Under the pieces are notes generated by a model. The model was not told the DNA's origin. It searched no databases and was given only the letters and a program-made list of their open reading frames with translations. Both the position numbers and the translations under genes were made by a program. A stretch of 64,000 bases of DNA from Lachnospiraceae bacterium (GTDB lineage: Bacteria; Bacillota; Clostridia; Lachnospirales; Lachnospiraceae), in NCBI GenBank assembly GCA_015056735.1, contig SVFT01000003.1, forward strand, positions 162,178 to 226,177, read 5' to 3'. Position 1 is the stretch's first letter; every line of letters begins with the position of its first letter. Shown here in pieces: positions 53,553-61,652 of this stretch.

Positions 53553-54449
53553 TTATTTCTGTTTTCTCATCTCTACGCCGGAGATCTTCTCATAGTATTT
53601 GAGGATCGCACTGTGATCATCGCTGCCTGCATCGTTGTTGTGCAGCCACTGCATCATTTCCTGTACAGCGCTTGTCAGGATCATCGGTGTACCTACACCG
53701 TGGCCTGTATCAAGTGCATTGTTCAGATCCTTGATGTGCAGATCGATACGGAAGCCGGGCTTGAAGTTGCCGTCGAGCATCATCGGAACTTTCGCGTTCA
53801 TAACAGTGGAGCCTGCGAGGCCGCCTTTGATCGCTGCAAAAACTTTCTCAGGATCAACGCCTGCCATGGTAGCAAGTTCAAACGCTTCCGCGCATGCTGC
53901 GATGTTAACCGCTACGATCACCTGGTTTGCAAGCTTTGTTGTGTTGCCGGCACCGTTTACGTCACCGCAGTGAACAACGGATGCACCAAGCTTGCCAAGA
54001 AGCTCTGTATACTTGTCAAACATTGCCTTCGGGCCGCCGCACATAATGGAAAGTGTGCCGTCGATCGCCTTGGGTTCGCCACCGGATACAGGAGCATCCA
54101 TCATGTTGATGCCTTTCTCTGCGCACTTCTCAGCGATGTCTTTGGACTGAAGCGGTGCGATGGAGCTCATGTCGATGATATCGAGGCCCTTCTTTGCGCC
54201 TTCCGCAACACCCTTTTCTCCGAAGATCGCTTCACGGACATGCGGAGAGTTGGGAACCATTGTGATGACAACATCACTCTTGGATGCAACGTCTGCGTTG
54301 CTCTCACCTCTTACTGCGCCGCAGGATACAACATCATCCAGCGCCTCCTTTGCAAAAGGATCGAATGCGGTCACTTCATAACCTGCCTTTAAAAGATTCT
54401 TACACATGGGACGTCCCATGATACCAAGTCCGATAAAACCTACTTTCAT
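53553..54449 (-). CDS. garR: 2-hydroxy-3-oxopropionate (tartronate semialdehyde) reductase
   Basis: 298 residues of the beta-hydroxyacid dehydrogenase family. NAD-binding motif VGFIGLGIMGRPMCKNL at the N-terminus, substrate-binding DAPVSGGEPKAIDGTLSIM, catalytic Lys region GAGNTTKLANQVIVAVNIAA and FRIDLHIKDLNNAL. The pattern agrees with GarR/GlxR, which reduce tartronate semialdehyde to glycerate, the substrate of the glycerate kinase in the neighbouring operon. It follows the transketolase genes by 16 bp. Confidence 0.92.
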   Translation of the reverse strand: MKVGFIGLGIMGRPMCKNLLKAGYEVTAFDPFAKEALDDVVSCGAVRGESNADVASKSDVVITMVPNSPHVREAIFGEKGVAEGAKKGLDIIDMSSIAPLQSKDIAEKCAEKGINMMDAPVSGGEPKAIDGTLSIMCGGPKAMFDKYTELLGKLGASVVHCGDVNGAGNTTKLANQVIVAVNIAACAEAFELATMAGVDPEKVFAAIKGGLAGSTVMNAKVPMMLDGNFKPGFRIDLHIKDLNNALDTGHGVGTPMILTSAVQEMMQWLHNNDAGSDDHSAILKYYEKISGVEMRKQK

Positions 54450-54465
54450 GTTCTGCTCTCCTCTC

Positions 54466-55401
54466 TTATCTTGCGTTCATCTTCTCAACCGTCTCCACGA
54501 TGTGCTCCGTGGTCAGTCCGAGATGGTTCATGATATCGTTGTAGTTGTGTGCGGACTCGCCGAAGCGGTCTTCCACACCTACGAATTCAACCGGCGTCGG
54601 CTCCAGCCTGAGAGCTTCTGCAATGGCACCGCCCAGGCCACCGATCACGCTGTGCTCTTCGGCTGTCACTACGCCTTTTACCGTTTTGGCTATTGCAATT
54701 ACACTGTCACGATTGAGCGGTTTGATAGAAGGAACGTTAACAACTTTAACGGAAATCTTGCCTTCAAGCTGCTTTGCTGCCTCGAGTGCCTTTACAGTCA
54801 TGATGCCGCATGCGAAAACGGCGATGTCGCTACCTTCGCGGAGCACAACCGGTTCACCCGGAACGAATGTTGCATTCTCAGGTGTTACATTATCGTAAGA
54901 GTTGCGGTTCACGCGGATGTACATCGGGCCTTCATGCTCTGCCATGTACTTCGTGATCGCTACTGTCTCGTTCGCATCAGCCGGTACGAACACGCTCATG
55001 TTCGGGATGACACGCAGGTATGCGAGATCATCAATCGACTGGTGTGTCGCGCCGTCACCGAAATCGGAGCAGCCTGCGGAAGAGCCGCAGATCTTAACGT
55101 TTAACTTGCCGATCGCGATGGACTGTCTGATCTGATCGTATGCTCTGCCTGCAGCGAAAACTGCGAAAGAGCTGCAGAACGGGATCTTGCCTACTCTTGC
55201 AAGGCCGCCTGCTGTAGAAAGCATGTTTGCTTCCGCGATACCCATCTCGATGTGATTCTCTTCCATACCGGGCTCAACTTCAACCATCTTACCCATGGTG
55301 GATCCGCCGAGGTCGGCGTCGAGTGCTACGATGTTTTTATTCTTACGGCACAGCTCCACAAGAGTCTGGCCGTATGCATTTCTCTGATTATTTTCAGCCA
55401 T
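54466..55401 (-). CDS. Transketolase, C-terminal subunit
   Basis: 311 residues corresponding to the pyrimidine-binding and C-terminal domains of transketolase. GQTLVELCRKNKNIVALDADLGGST at the start, MGIAEANMLSTAGGLARVGK with the catalytic Glu, DGATHQSIDDLAYLRVIPNM, and the C-terminal VVTAEEHSVIGGLGGAIAEAL. It forms a two-subunit enzyme with the upstream gene product. This split form is common in Clostridia and archaea, often alongside a full-length housekeeping transketolase. Confidence 0.94.
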   Translation of the reverse strand: MAENNQRNAYGQTLVELCRKNKNIVALDADLGGSTMGKMVEVEPGMEENHIEMGIAEANMLSTAGGLARVGKIPFCSSFAVFAAGRAYDQIRQSIAIGKLNVKICGSSAGCSDFGDGATHQSIDDLAYLRVIPNMSVFVPADANETVAITKYMAEHEGPMYIRVNRNSYDNVTPENATFVPGEPVVLREGSDIAVFACGIMTVKALEAAKQLEGKISVKVVNVPSIKPLNRDSVIAIAKTVKGVVTAEEHSVIGGLGGAIAEALRLEPTPVEFVGVEDRFGESAHNYNDIMNHLGLTTEHIVETVEKMNAR

Positions 55402-55424
55402 GATATTGATTCTCCTTTTCTCTC

Positions 55425-56246
55425 TTATGCGAGTTCTTCCAGTGCCTTGTCATACTCTTCCTGCGTAAGTGCTCTGTTGTGGAAACCGACTACGTTTTCC
55501 GCAAAACTGATGCCCTTACCTTTTACCGTGTGTGCTACGATGGCAGTCGGTCTGTCGGTGCATTTCTCCGCATCATCGAGTGCGGTCAGGATCTCTTCCA
55601 TGTTATGGCCGTCGATCTCGATGACATTCCAGCCGAACGCTTTCCACTTATCCGCAACAGGCTCATTGGGAAGTCTGTCTGCGATCTTGCCCTGTGCCTG
55701 CAGCCCGTTGTTATCGATGATCGCGCAGAGGTTATTCAGCTTCTTTGCGCTCGAGGACATCGCTGCTTCCCAAATCTGTCCTTCATCCATCTCGCCGTCG
55801 CCGACAAGAACGTATACTCTGTTCTTCTTGCCGTCCATCTTCAGGCCAAGTGCCATGCCGGAGCCGAGGGATAAGCCCTGTCCGAGGGAGCCTGTGCCGG
55901 CTTCGATACCGGGTGTTCCGAGATGCGGATGACCCTGCAGGTAGAATCCGACGTCTTTGCAGTGCGGCAGATCGTCTACCGGGAAAAATCCTTTTTCAGC
56001 GAGTGCTGCGTACTGCAGGATCGCTACGTGCCCTTTGGAAAGAAGGAAATAATCTCTGTCTTCCCACTCCGGATTCTTCGGATCAACCTTCATTTTGTGG
56101 AAGTACAGTGCAGCAACAAGGTCTGCGCTCGAACAGCTGCCGCCTACATGTCCGGCTACGCCTACACCGATACATTTGATGCAGTCGCGTCTGAGAAGCT
56201 GTCCCTTTTCTTTAAGTGATGTGAGTAATTCTTCGCTATATGCCAT
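55425..56246 (-). CDS. Transketolase, N-terminal (thiamine diphosphate-binding) subunit
   Basis: 273 residues; the ATG at 56246 follows GGAGGAG. The ThDP motif reads VLVGDGEMDEGQIWEAAMSSSAKKLNNLCAIIDNN (shown in family terms GDG...NN), preceded by KGHVAILQYAALAEKG and HPHLGTPGIEAGTGSLGQGL. It moves two-carbon units between sugar phosphates. It is the first gene of the three-gene operon with the partner subunit and GarR-type reductase, controlled by the divergent GntR regulator. Confidence 0.94.
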   Translation of the reverse strand: MAYSEELLTSLKEKGQLLRRDCIKCIGVGVAGHVGGSCSSADLVAALYFHKMKVDPKNPEWEDRDYFLLSKGHVAILQYAALAEKGFFPVDDLPHCKDVGFYLQGHPHLGTPGIEAGTGSLGQGLSLGSGMALGLKMDGKKNRVYVLVGDGEMDEGQIWEAAMSSSAKKLNNLCAIIDNNGLQAQGKIADRLPNEPVADKWKAFGWNVIEIDGHNMEEILTALDDAEKCTDRPTAIVAHTVKGKGISFAENVVGFHNRALTQEEYDKALEELA

Positions 56247-56326
56247 GATATTTCTCCTCCAGCTTTTTATAGCAGTTTTCGTTTCTCCCCCTGTCATGCA
56301 GCTCGTTTTGTGTTTCAAAGTTGTTT

Positions 56327-56391
56327 GCTGTATGCTGTAAGCTGTATAATAGGTTAAGGTCATTTTAGCGCCTGGGCGGTTTGAAAGTCAA
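56327..56391 (-). promoter_or_regulatory. Promoter and operator region of the transketolase operon
   Basis: Minus-strand TTGACT (56386-56391), 18 bp, TAAAAT (56362-56367). Directly downstream lie three tandem 7-bp units (GCTGTAT, GCTGTAA, GCTGTAT on the plus strand, 56327-56347), whose minus-strand sequence contains TATACAG, the half-site found as a perfect inverted repeat before the divergent gntR gene. Confidence 0.6.
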
Positions 56392-56525
56392 TTGGGCAAA
56401 CTATGGCATCTTTATCGACCATTTTTGTATAATTCGCACAAATCCATCCTCAATCTGTATGTTTTTTATCCAACTTTTGTATAAAGTGTATGGATATATA
56501 CGAAAAATATTTTTGAAAAAAATCT

Positions 56526-56589
56526 TTGACAGAATGATCGTAATAACTGTATAATTACAAACAACCTGATATACAGCTATACCTGTATA
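56526..56589 (+). promoter_or_regulatory. Consensus promoter and operator of the GntR gene
   Basis: A fully consensus promoter: TTGACA (56526-56531), 18 bp, TATAAT (56550-56555). Eight bases beyond the likely start lies the perfect inverted repeat TATACAG-N6-CTGTATA (56570-56589), a good auto-repressor site. The remainder of the 400-bp gap (56392-56525) is A+T-rich without other structure that I can see. Confidence 0.75.
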
Positions 56590-56644
56590 GAGTTGTTACA
56601 TTCAGGCCATTCAATAACTATTTTGGGAATAACAAGGGGAAAAC

Positions 56645-57334
56645 ATGAACATTCAACCAATTCAGAAGATCAATGTGGTGGAGCAGGTTTTTGACCAGAT
56701 GCAGCGCCTCCTCATTGAAGGTACCTGGCGCTCGGGCGACAAGCTCCCTTCGGAGAATGAGCTGTCCGTCACATTCGGCGTCAGCCGCATGACCATCAGA
56801 CAGGCCATGCAGAAACTCAAAGCACTCGGTCTGATCGAAACGCGCACGGGATCCGGTTCTTATGTAAGAGAACTCAATCCGGAAGATTCTTTAAACGATC
56901 TGATCCCTCTCATGTATATCGGGAAGCCGTCGCAGCTGCACGTATTCCAGTTCCGTGAGATGATCGATTCGGAAAGCGTGCGGATCGCGACCACCAAGAT
57001 CGATGAGCGCAGTATCCGCAAGCTTGAAGAGATGCTTGATAAGATGAAAGAAGCCGCCGATAACGACAACGGCGAGGCATTCTCCAAATATGATCTGAAA
57101 TTCCATATGATCATCGTGAAGCTGACAGACAACCCGATGATGATCAAGGCATACGAGATCCTGCTCAATGTACTGACGGAGTCCATGAACTCCGTTATCG
57201 AGAAGATGAAATACAAGCCTGCGCTAAATTTTCACCGCAAGATCATCGACGCCATGAAGAAAAAGGACGAAGTTCTCGCAGAAAAGCTGATGCGTGAGCA
57301 CATCCAGCAGAACTACACATATTTTGGCCTGTGA
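56645..57334 (+). CDS. GntR-family regulator, FadR/FCD subfamily
   Basis: 229 residues. N-terminal winged helix (~10-75): WRSGDKLPSENELSVTFGVSRMTIRQAMQKL, seen in the family as LPSE-x-LA...SR-T-R-A, then GLIETRTGSGSYV. The C-terminal all-helical FCD domain (~90-229) has FREMIDSESVRIA, KYDLKFHMIIVKLTDNPMM and FHRKIIDAMKKKD; the metal/acid-binding Asp and His residues are present. Divergent from the transketolase-garR operon with shared TATACAG sites. Such regulators sense sugar acids (UxuR, DgoR, LldR types). Confidence 0.93.
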   Translation: MNIQPIQKINVVEQVFDQMQRLLIEGTWRSGDKLPSENELSVTFGVSRMTIRQAMQKLKALGLIETRTGSGSYVRELNPEDSLNDLIPLMYIGKPSQLHVFQFREMIDSESVRIATTKIDERSIRKLEEMLDKMKEAADNDNGEAFSKYDLKFHMIIVKLTDNPMMIKAYEILLNVLTESMNSVIEKMKYKPALNFHRKIIDAMKKKDEVLAEKLMREHIQQNYTYFGL

Positions 57335-57341
57335 ACCAAGA

Positions 57342-57425
57342 GGCTGTGTGAGCCAGGGGGACGGGGTGGGTGGTCCATTTTGAAAAAAATGGACCACCCA
57401 CCCCGTCCCCCTGGCTCACACAGCC
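57342..57425. repeat. G-rich palindromic repeat, copy 2
   Basis: Two perfect 40-bp arms (57342-57381 and 57386-57425) with a 4-base loop, the longest copy in the window. It begins eight bases after the gntR stop codon and could also end that transcript. The following 57426-57592 holds no feature that I can identify before the FGGY kinase gene, whose leader it forms. Confidence 0.95.
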
Positions 57426-57592
57426 CCCAGTTCTTTTGTTCAACTTCACGATATTGGTCTACCCGGCGTCTCCCACCCTATCCACTTTCATCATTTGTTC
57501 TGTATCAATCCGCCATTTTTCGGCAGTATCCCAATTGTTTTCAGCCAATCCGAATGATAGATTTTGAACAGATCATAACGAGAGGCAAATCT

Positions 57593-59131
57593 ATGAAAAA
57601 AGCTTATTTTATGGGGATCGACACCGGGACGAATTCCAGCAAAGGTGTTCTGATCGATCAAAATGCTTCCATTCTCCATGTACACGCAACGGCACATGAA
57701 ATGACCAATCCCGCACCGGGACACTACGAGCATGATGCCGATCGGGATTGGTGGGGAGATTTTTGCAGGATCAGCCGGGCTCTGATCGCAGACACAGGCG
57801 TTGACCCCAAAGATATCAAAGCCGTTGGCATCAGTGCGCTTGGCGCGGACTGTCTGCCGGTCGACGAGCACTGCCGTCCGCTTCGGAAAGCCATTCTTTA
57901 CGGGATCGATGCGCGCGCAACAGATGAGATCAGGGAACTGACCGCACTCTACGGCGAGGAGCAGATCAGGAAATGGTACGGGCGTCCGCTTTGCTCGAGT
58001 GATGTGATGCCCAAGATCCTATGGATCAAGAACAAAGAACCGGATGTCTATGCCAAGACGCACAAATTCCTGACAGGGTCAAGCTTCATCACTGCAAAGC
58101 TCTGCGGCAACTACTGCGTTGACCGGTTTTTGGGACTTGCAAGCTTTAACCCGCTTTACAATGCGGACGGCACACCGAATCCCGCGCTCTGCGCGCCGAT
58201 CTGCCGCCCCGATCAGCTTGCGGAGATCCGCGAGGCCAACGATGTTGTCGGTTATGTTACGGAAGAAGCCGCCCGGGAGACAGGTCTTGCCGCCGGCACG
58301 GCTGTGATCTGCGGCACAGACGACTCCGGCGCGGAGGCGATCAGCTGCGGTCTGGTAAAAGAAGGAAAATGCTTTGTGCAGTTCGGCTCATCCGTTTACA
58401 TGATCCTCGGAACGAAAGAACTGATCGACGATGACCGTATCTGGCGCGAAGAATTCATTGTTCCCGGTCTTTGTGATATGTCTGCGGGCACAAACGCCGC
58501 AGGTTCCCTGACAAAATGGTACCGCGACAATCTTTTCTCCGAAGCAAAAGACATCGAGGCAGCCGGCGGTCCGGACGCTTATGTCACCATGATGAAGGAT
58601 GTGGAAAAGATCGCGCCGGGAAGTGACGGGCTGATCACGCTACCGTATTTTGCCGGCGAACGTACGCCCATTAACGATCCGGATGCCAAAGGCATACTCT
58701 TTGGCCTTACGCTTGCACACACAAAAGCTCACATGTACAGAAGCGCGTTGGAATCCGTCTGCTTCTCCGTAAACCAGCAGCTCTCCATTATGGAAAGTCA
58801 CAACGTCCCCATCGACCAGATCCTTGTTGTCGGAGGAGGTGCACAGAATGATGTCTGGATGCAGATCTGTGCGGATGTTACCGGCAGGCAGCTCGACATT
58901 CCGAAGATCATGGTCGGCGCAAGCTACGGCGATGCACTCATGGCCGCATCCGGGATCCGTTATGAAGGATTCGAGACTTTCGATGCGCTGACAAAATATA
59001 TCAGGCCCGGGAAAAGTTTTGTCCCGGACCCTGAAAAGCATGCGATCTACAGAAAATATCAGGAGATCTACGATGCTCTCTACCCGGCGACCGCGGATCT
59101 CATGCATCGCATCAGCAGGATCACGACATAA
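57593..59131 (+). CDS. FGGY-family carbohydrate kinase (xylulokinase-like)
   Basis: 512 residues from the ATG giving MKKAYFMGID, preceded by GAGAGG; a longer frame would start inside the palindromic repeat and is rejected. The ATP-binding phosphate-1 motif is GIDTGTNSSKGVLID, the middle ICGTDDSGAEAISCGLV, and the adenosine motif VVGGGAQNDVWMQI. The catalytic Asp is in the CGTDD segment. The substrate is a ketose such as xylulose, or a polyol; its product would feed the split transketolase of the neighbouring operon. It is likely transcribed with the BtpA-family gene downstream. Confidence 0.9.
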   Translation: MKKAYFMGIDTGTNSSKGVLIDQNASILHVHATAHEMTNPAPGHYEHDADRDWWGDFCRISRALIADTGVDPKDIKAVGISALGADCLPVDEHCRPLRKAILYGIDARATDEIRELTALYGEEQIRKWYGRPLCSSDVMPKILWIKNKEPDVYAKTHKFLTGSSFITAKLCGNYCVDRFLGLASFNPLYNADGTPNPALCAPICRPDQLAEIREANDVVGYVTEEAARETGLAAGTAVICGTDDSGAEAISCGLVKEGKCFVQFGSSVYMILGTKELIDDDRIWREEFIVPGLCDMSAGTNAAGSLTKWYRDNLFSEAKDIEAAGGPDAYVTMMKDVEKIAPGSDGLITLPYFAGERTPINDPDAKGILFGLTLAHTKAHMYRSALESVCFSVNQQLSIMESHNVPIDQILVVGGGAQNDVWMQICADVTGRQLDIPKIMVGASYGDALMAASGIRYEGFETFDALTKYIRPGKSFVPDPEKHAIYRKYQEIYDALYPATADLMHRISRITT

Positions 59132-59148
59132 TAAAGCTATCGATCTAA

Positions 59149-59170
59149 TAAAAAACGCCCGAGACGGGCG
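59149..59170 (-). terminator. Minus-facing intrinsic terminator between two plus-strand genes
   Basis: A six-pair stem CGCCCG / CGGGCG (59156-59170, loop AGA) has seven A residues on its left, so reading on the minus strand it ends in a U run. On the plus strand no U run follows. It would stop transcripts coming from the broken PAS gene at 60 kb toward the FGGY gene. Confidence 0.65.
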
Positions 59171-59188
59171 ATAGACAGGAGTATGATT

Positions 59189-60004
59189 ATGAAACTTTGG
59201 ACAGAAGAAATGTTTGGCGTGAAAAAACCGATCATCGCCATGCTGCACTTAGACGCCCTCCCGGGTGACCCGTTATACGACCCCGCAAATGATATGGATA
59301 AGATCGTGACGCATGCGAGAGCTGACCTTCATGCGCTTCAGGACGGAGGCGTTGATGGCATCATCATCAGCAACGAGTTTTCTCTTCCTTATCAGCGACA
59401 CATGGACTTTGTGACGCCTGCGGCGATGGCGTATGTCATCGGCTGCATCCGCAGCGAGATCCGCGTTCCGTTCGGCGTGGATGCGATCAGCGACGGTCTT
59501 GCCTGCCTCGAACTTGCCGCTGCCGTAAAAGCGCAGTTCGTACGCGGCACATTTCACGGCGTTTATGTCGGTGACGGCGGCCTGTACAACAACGATTTTT
59601 CCATGCTGCAAAGACGCCGGGCAGCTTTGCATCTGCAAAAACTCAAAATGCTGTACTTCATAAACCCCGAATCCGACAGAAGTCTGGATACCAGACCGCT
59701 TGCCGATATAGCCAGAACAACGATCGCCAAAGCAGCACCTGACGGCCTTTGCATCTCCGCAAATGCGGCCGGCCTTGATGTTGACGATGATCTGATCGCA
59801 AGTGTAAAAGAAGCCAATCCGGAAATTGTGGTACTTTGCAACACTGGGTGCCGCAAAGACACGATCGAGAGAAAACTCACTTCAGCCGATGCGGCCGTGG
59901 TCGGAACCACCTTCAAAAAGGATGGGAAATTCGAAGAACGTGTGGATGTTGATCGCGTGAAAGAATTCATGGAGATCGTATACCGATTCAGAGAAAAGTT
60001 CTGA
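59189..60004 (+). CDS. BtpA/SgcQ-family TIM-barrel protein
   Basis: 271 residues; the second of two ATGs is chosen because AGGAG lies seven bases before it. BtpA-family marks are KKPIIAMLHLDALPGDP, GGVDGIIISNEFSLPY, VPFGVDAISDGLACLELAAAV, FVRGTFHGVYVGDGG and AVVGTTFKKDGKFEERVD. SgcQ of E. coli, in a sugar operon, is the best-known relative of this arrangement; the enzymatic reaction is not known to me. It follows the FGGY kinase gene by 57 bp and ends in TGAGCCA, the start sequence of the repeat family. Confidence 0.88.
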   Translation: MKLWTEEMFGVKKPIIAMLHLDALPGDPLYDPANDMDKIVTHARADLHALQDGGVDGIIISNEFSLPYQRHMDFVTPAAMAYVIGCIRSEIRVPFGVDAISDGLACLELAAAVKAQFVRGTFHGVYVGDGGLYNNDFSMLQRRRAALHLQKLKMLYFINPESDRSLDTRPLADIARTTIAKAAPDGLCISANAAGLDVDDDLIASVKEANPEIVVLCNTGCRKDTIERKLTSADAAVVGTTFKKDGKFEERVDVDRVKEFMEIVYRFREKF

Positions 60005-60017
60005 GCCAAAGAGTGGA

Positions 60018-60048
60018 GTGAGCCAGGGGGGGGCTGTGTGAGCCAGGA
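60018..60048. repeat. G-rich repeat, copy 3 (degenerate)
   Basis: Two partial half-arms, GTGAGCCAGGGGGGGGCTG and TGTGAGCCAGGA, in tandem, with the inner and distal arm parts missing. The left side lies just after the BtpA-family stop. The right edge coincides with the broken end of the PAS coding sequence. Confidence 0.85.
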
Positions 60049-60457
60049 TCGACCCTGCAACAACGATCGGCGTTCCGTCGCTTTCTCTGACAGTCGTTCC
60101 GTTGGCTCTGAACCATCTGTACGTGCCGTCTTTGCGCCTCAGTCTGTATTCCAGGTCAAAAGGTGTATTGCCGGAGTAATCATTCACATGCTTACTGAAA
60201 GCATCTAGCGCCGCCTGCTTGTCTTCCGGATGCAGCTTGTCGCTCCAGGAATTGAGCACGTTCGGGAAGTCGTTCTCGTCTTTATAGCCGAGGAGGCGTC
60301 TGAACTGCTGGCTCCACCAGAACGCATTGTTCGAATTGGAAGGATCTCTGCCGACCACATTCATGCTCCAGCTGCCTTCCGCAAGCGTACTGTCGATGGC
60401 ATCGTGACGCTGCGTTTCGATCTCCAGCTGTCTGGACTGCTCCATCGCGAACCTCAT
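60046..60457 (-). pseudogene. PAS-domain sensor fragment truncated at a repeat
   Basis: About 137 codons of a PAS_3-type domain: GSWSMNVVG, WWSQQFRRLLGYKDENDF, KLHPEDKQAALDAF, FDLEYRLRRKDGTYRWFRANG and REDS-type ending GTPIVVAGSI. The coding similarity stops exactly at the degenerate repeat, after which the frame continues into repeat-derived residues (AHTAPPWLTP). The part before the ATG at 60457 also looks trimmed: PAS proteins of this type normally have N-terminal sensing domains, and a TAA lies just upstream. It is probably the remnant of a chemoreceptor or kinase. The adjoining 60458-60572 holds nothing identifiable. Confidence 0.7.
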
Positions 60458-60572
60458 ATGTGTAATTTATCTGAAAATTTGCGTCAAAAGAATACTGCTG
60501 CATGAATCATTTTACTATATGTTTACATAAAATTTCAATATGATTAAACCTTGATTTCCCGCTTCAACAAAG

Positions 60573-61517
60573 CTATGAACCCCAAGGGACCATCGCCAAC
60601 GTCATCTGTCCATCGATCCACGTCTTCTGCGGCACATCATGAATGACATCATCATCCCTGTAGTTCCCGATCAGAAACGGTGATCCAGGATCGTGCAGCC
60701 TGCTCTGCGCCAGCACAGTCTCCGCCTCCGCATTTGCATAGCAGTATCTGCACAGATGCCTGCAGGTATTGTATGCTCCGATGTCGCAGGACAGATAGCA
60801 GGCACATTCCGCCCGCGCCCCCTTTTTCTTCGGCGCCAGCAGCTTCCTGCCGATCGCCTTTTCATAATCGCGAATGCGCATACACCCGCCGCAGTCCGCA
60901 CCGAACTCTGCAAGCTCATCACCTTCGGCGCACGGCTTGACCGTCATCCCATGCTCTGACGCGATCCTGATAAAAGCCTTCCCCAGCCGGACTCTTTGCT
61001 CTCTGCCCACTTCCTTCGCTTCGGGAAAATTGCGCCGAACCTTCGGGTAGAGATCGATAAAACTGATCACGGAAGTCTCTGTATAGCCGTCGAGCGCAGC
61101 CGCGATCTGCTCATATGCACGGATATGATAGCTTTCTGTATAGCGATCTGACAGAAATACCGGATCATAACGCCAGCCGACGGATCTGACCCCCACCAGG
61201 TCGGAAAGCGTCTTAAAATCCTCGATCAGCTTATGCTTATCCGGCACATTCGGTTCAATATCCCGCCCGTACGGTGTGATCGTAACGAACCAGTACTGGC
61301 CGTAATCCTTAAGCAGATCCATGTACCGAAACATAGGCGCGGGGTTTTTGGTGCAAAACCCGATCACATCCACGACAGACGGATCCAGCCGATAGCGGCT
61401 GACCTGATTCGGGTTGTACGGGTTGCGCACACAGACAGATCCCTCTCTCAGTCTGTTCGCAAACCACTCGGAATAAAATGCAGGGATATCTGTCCGCTGC
61501 CCTGTATTGATGATCAT
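60573..61517 (-). CDS. DUF1848 protein with C-terminal cysteine cluster
   Basis: 314 residues from the ATG preceded by GGAGG. DUF1848 marks are the N-terminal TGQRTDIPAFYSEWFANRL, VIGFCTKNPAPMFRYMDLL, WFVTITPYGRDIEPNVP, VGWRYDPVFL and SVISFIDLYPKVRRNF. In the C-terminal part CAEGDE, DCGGC and the segment CRHLCRYCYAN (C-x3-C-x2-C) look like an iron-sulfur site of the radical-SAM type, with further Cys in CACYLSC. The TIM-barrel-like pattern and cysteine set suggest a spore-photoproduct-lyase-like radical enzyme, but no reaction is known to me. It is a single gene, with a repeat copy just upstream. Confidence 0.85.
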   Translation of the reverse strand: MIINTGQRTDIPAFYSEWFANRLREGSVCVRNPYNPNQVSRYRLDPSVVDVIGFCTKNPAPMFRYMDLLKDYGQYWFVTITPYGRDIEPNVPDKHKLIEDFKTLSDLVGVRSVGWRYDPVFLSDRYTESYHIRAYEQIAAALDGYTETSVISFIDLYPKVRRNFPEAKEVGREQRVRLGKAFIRIASEHGMTVKPCAEGDELAEFGADCGGCMRIRDYEKAIGRKLLAPKKKGARAECACYLSCDIGAYNTCRHLCRYCYANAEAETVLAQSRLHDPGSPFLIGNYRDDDVIHDVPQKTWIDGQMTLAMVPWGS

Positions 61518-61530
61518 CTCAAACCTCCAA

Positions 61531-61616
61531 ATGAGCCAAGGGGACGGGGTGCCTGGTCCATTTTGGATTCTCGCACAAAAATATTCCCACAACCCGCTCC
61601 CCCAGGACCCATTTTC
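61531..61616. repeat. G-rich repeat, copy 4 (one good arm)
   Basis: The left arm (61531-61564, ATGAGCCAAGGGGACGGGGT then GCCTGGTCCATTTT) is well kept. The right side (61586-61616) is a diverged inverted counterpart. It lies ten bases before the DUF1848 ribosome site, in the gap to the phosphatase gene. Confidence 0.8.
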
Positions 61617-61652
61617 ATTGATTTTATGCCCCCGGTTTAATATGATTAACTC

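Noticed and set aside
57380..57592. N-terminal extension of the FGGY kinase through the repeat
   Set aside because: The extension encodes repeat-derived and unstructured residues; the ATG at 57593 has a ribosome site and starts the conserved fold.
58640..59248. A 202-codon minus-strand frame over the FGGY gene end
   Set aside because: Antisense to a conserved kinase with no motif or ribosome site, although the minus-facing terminator nearby made it worth a look.
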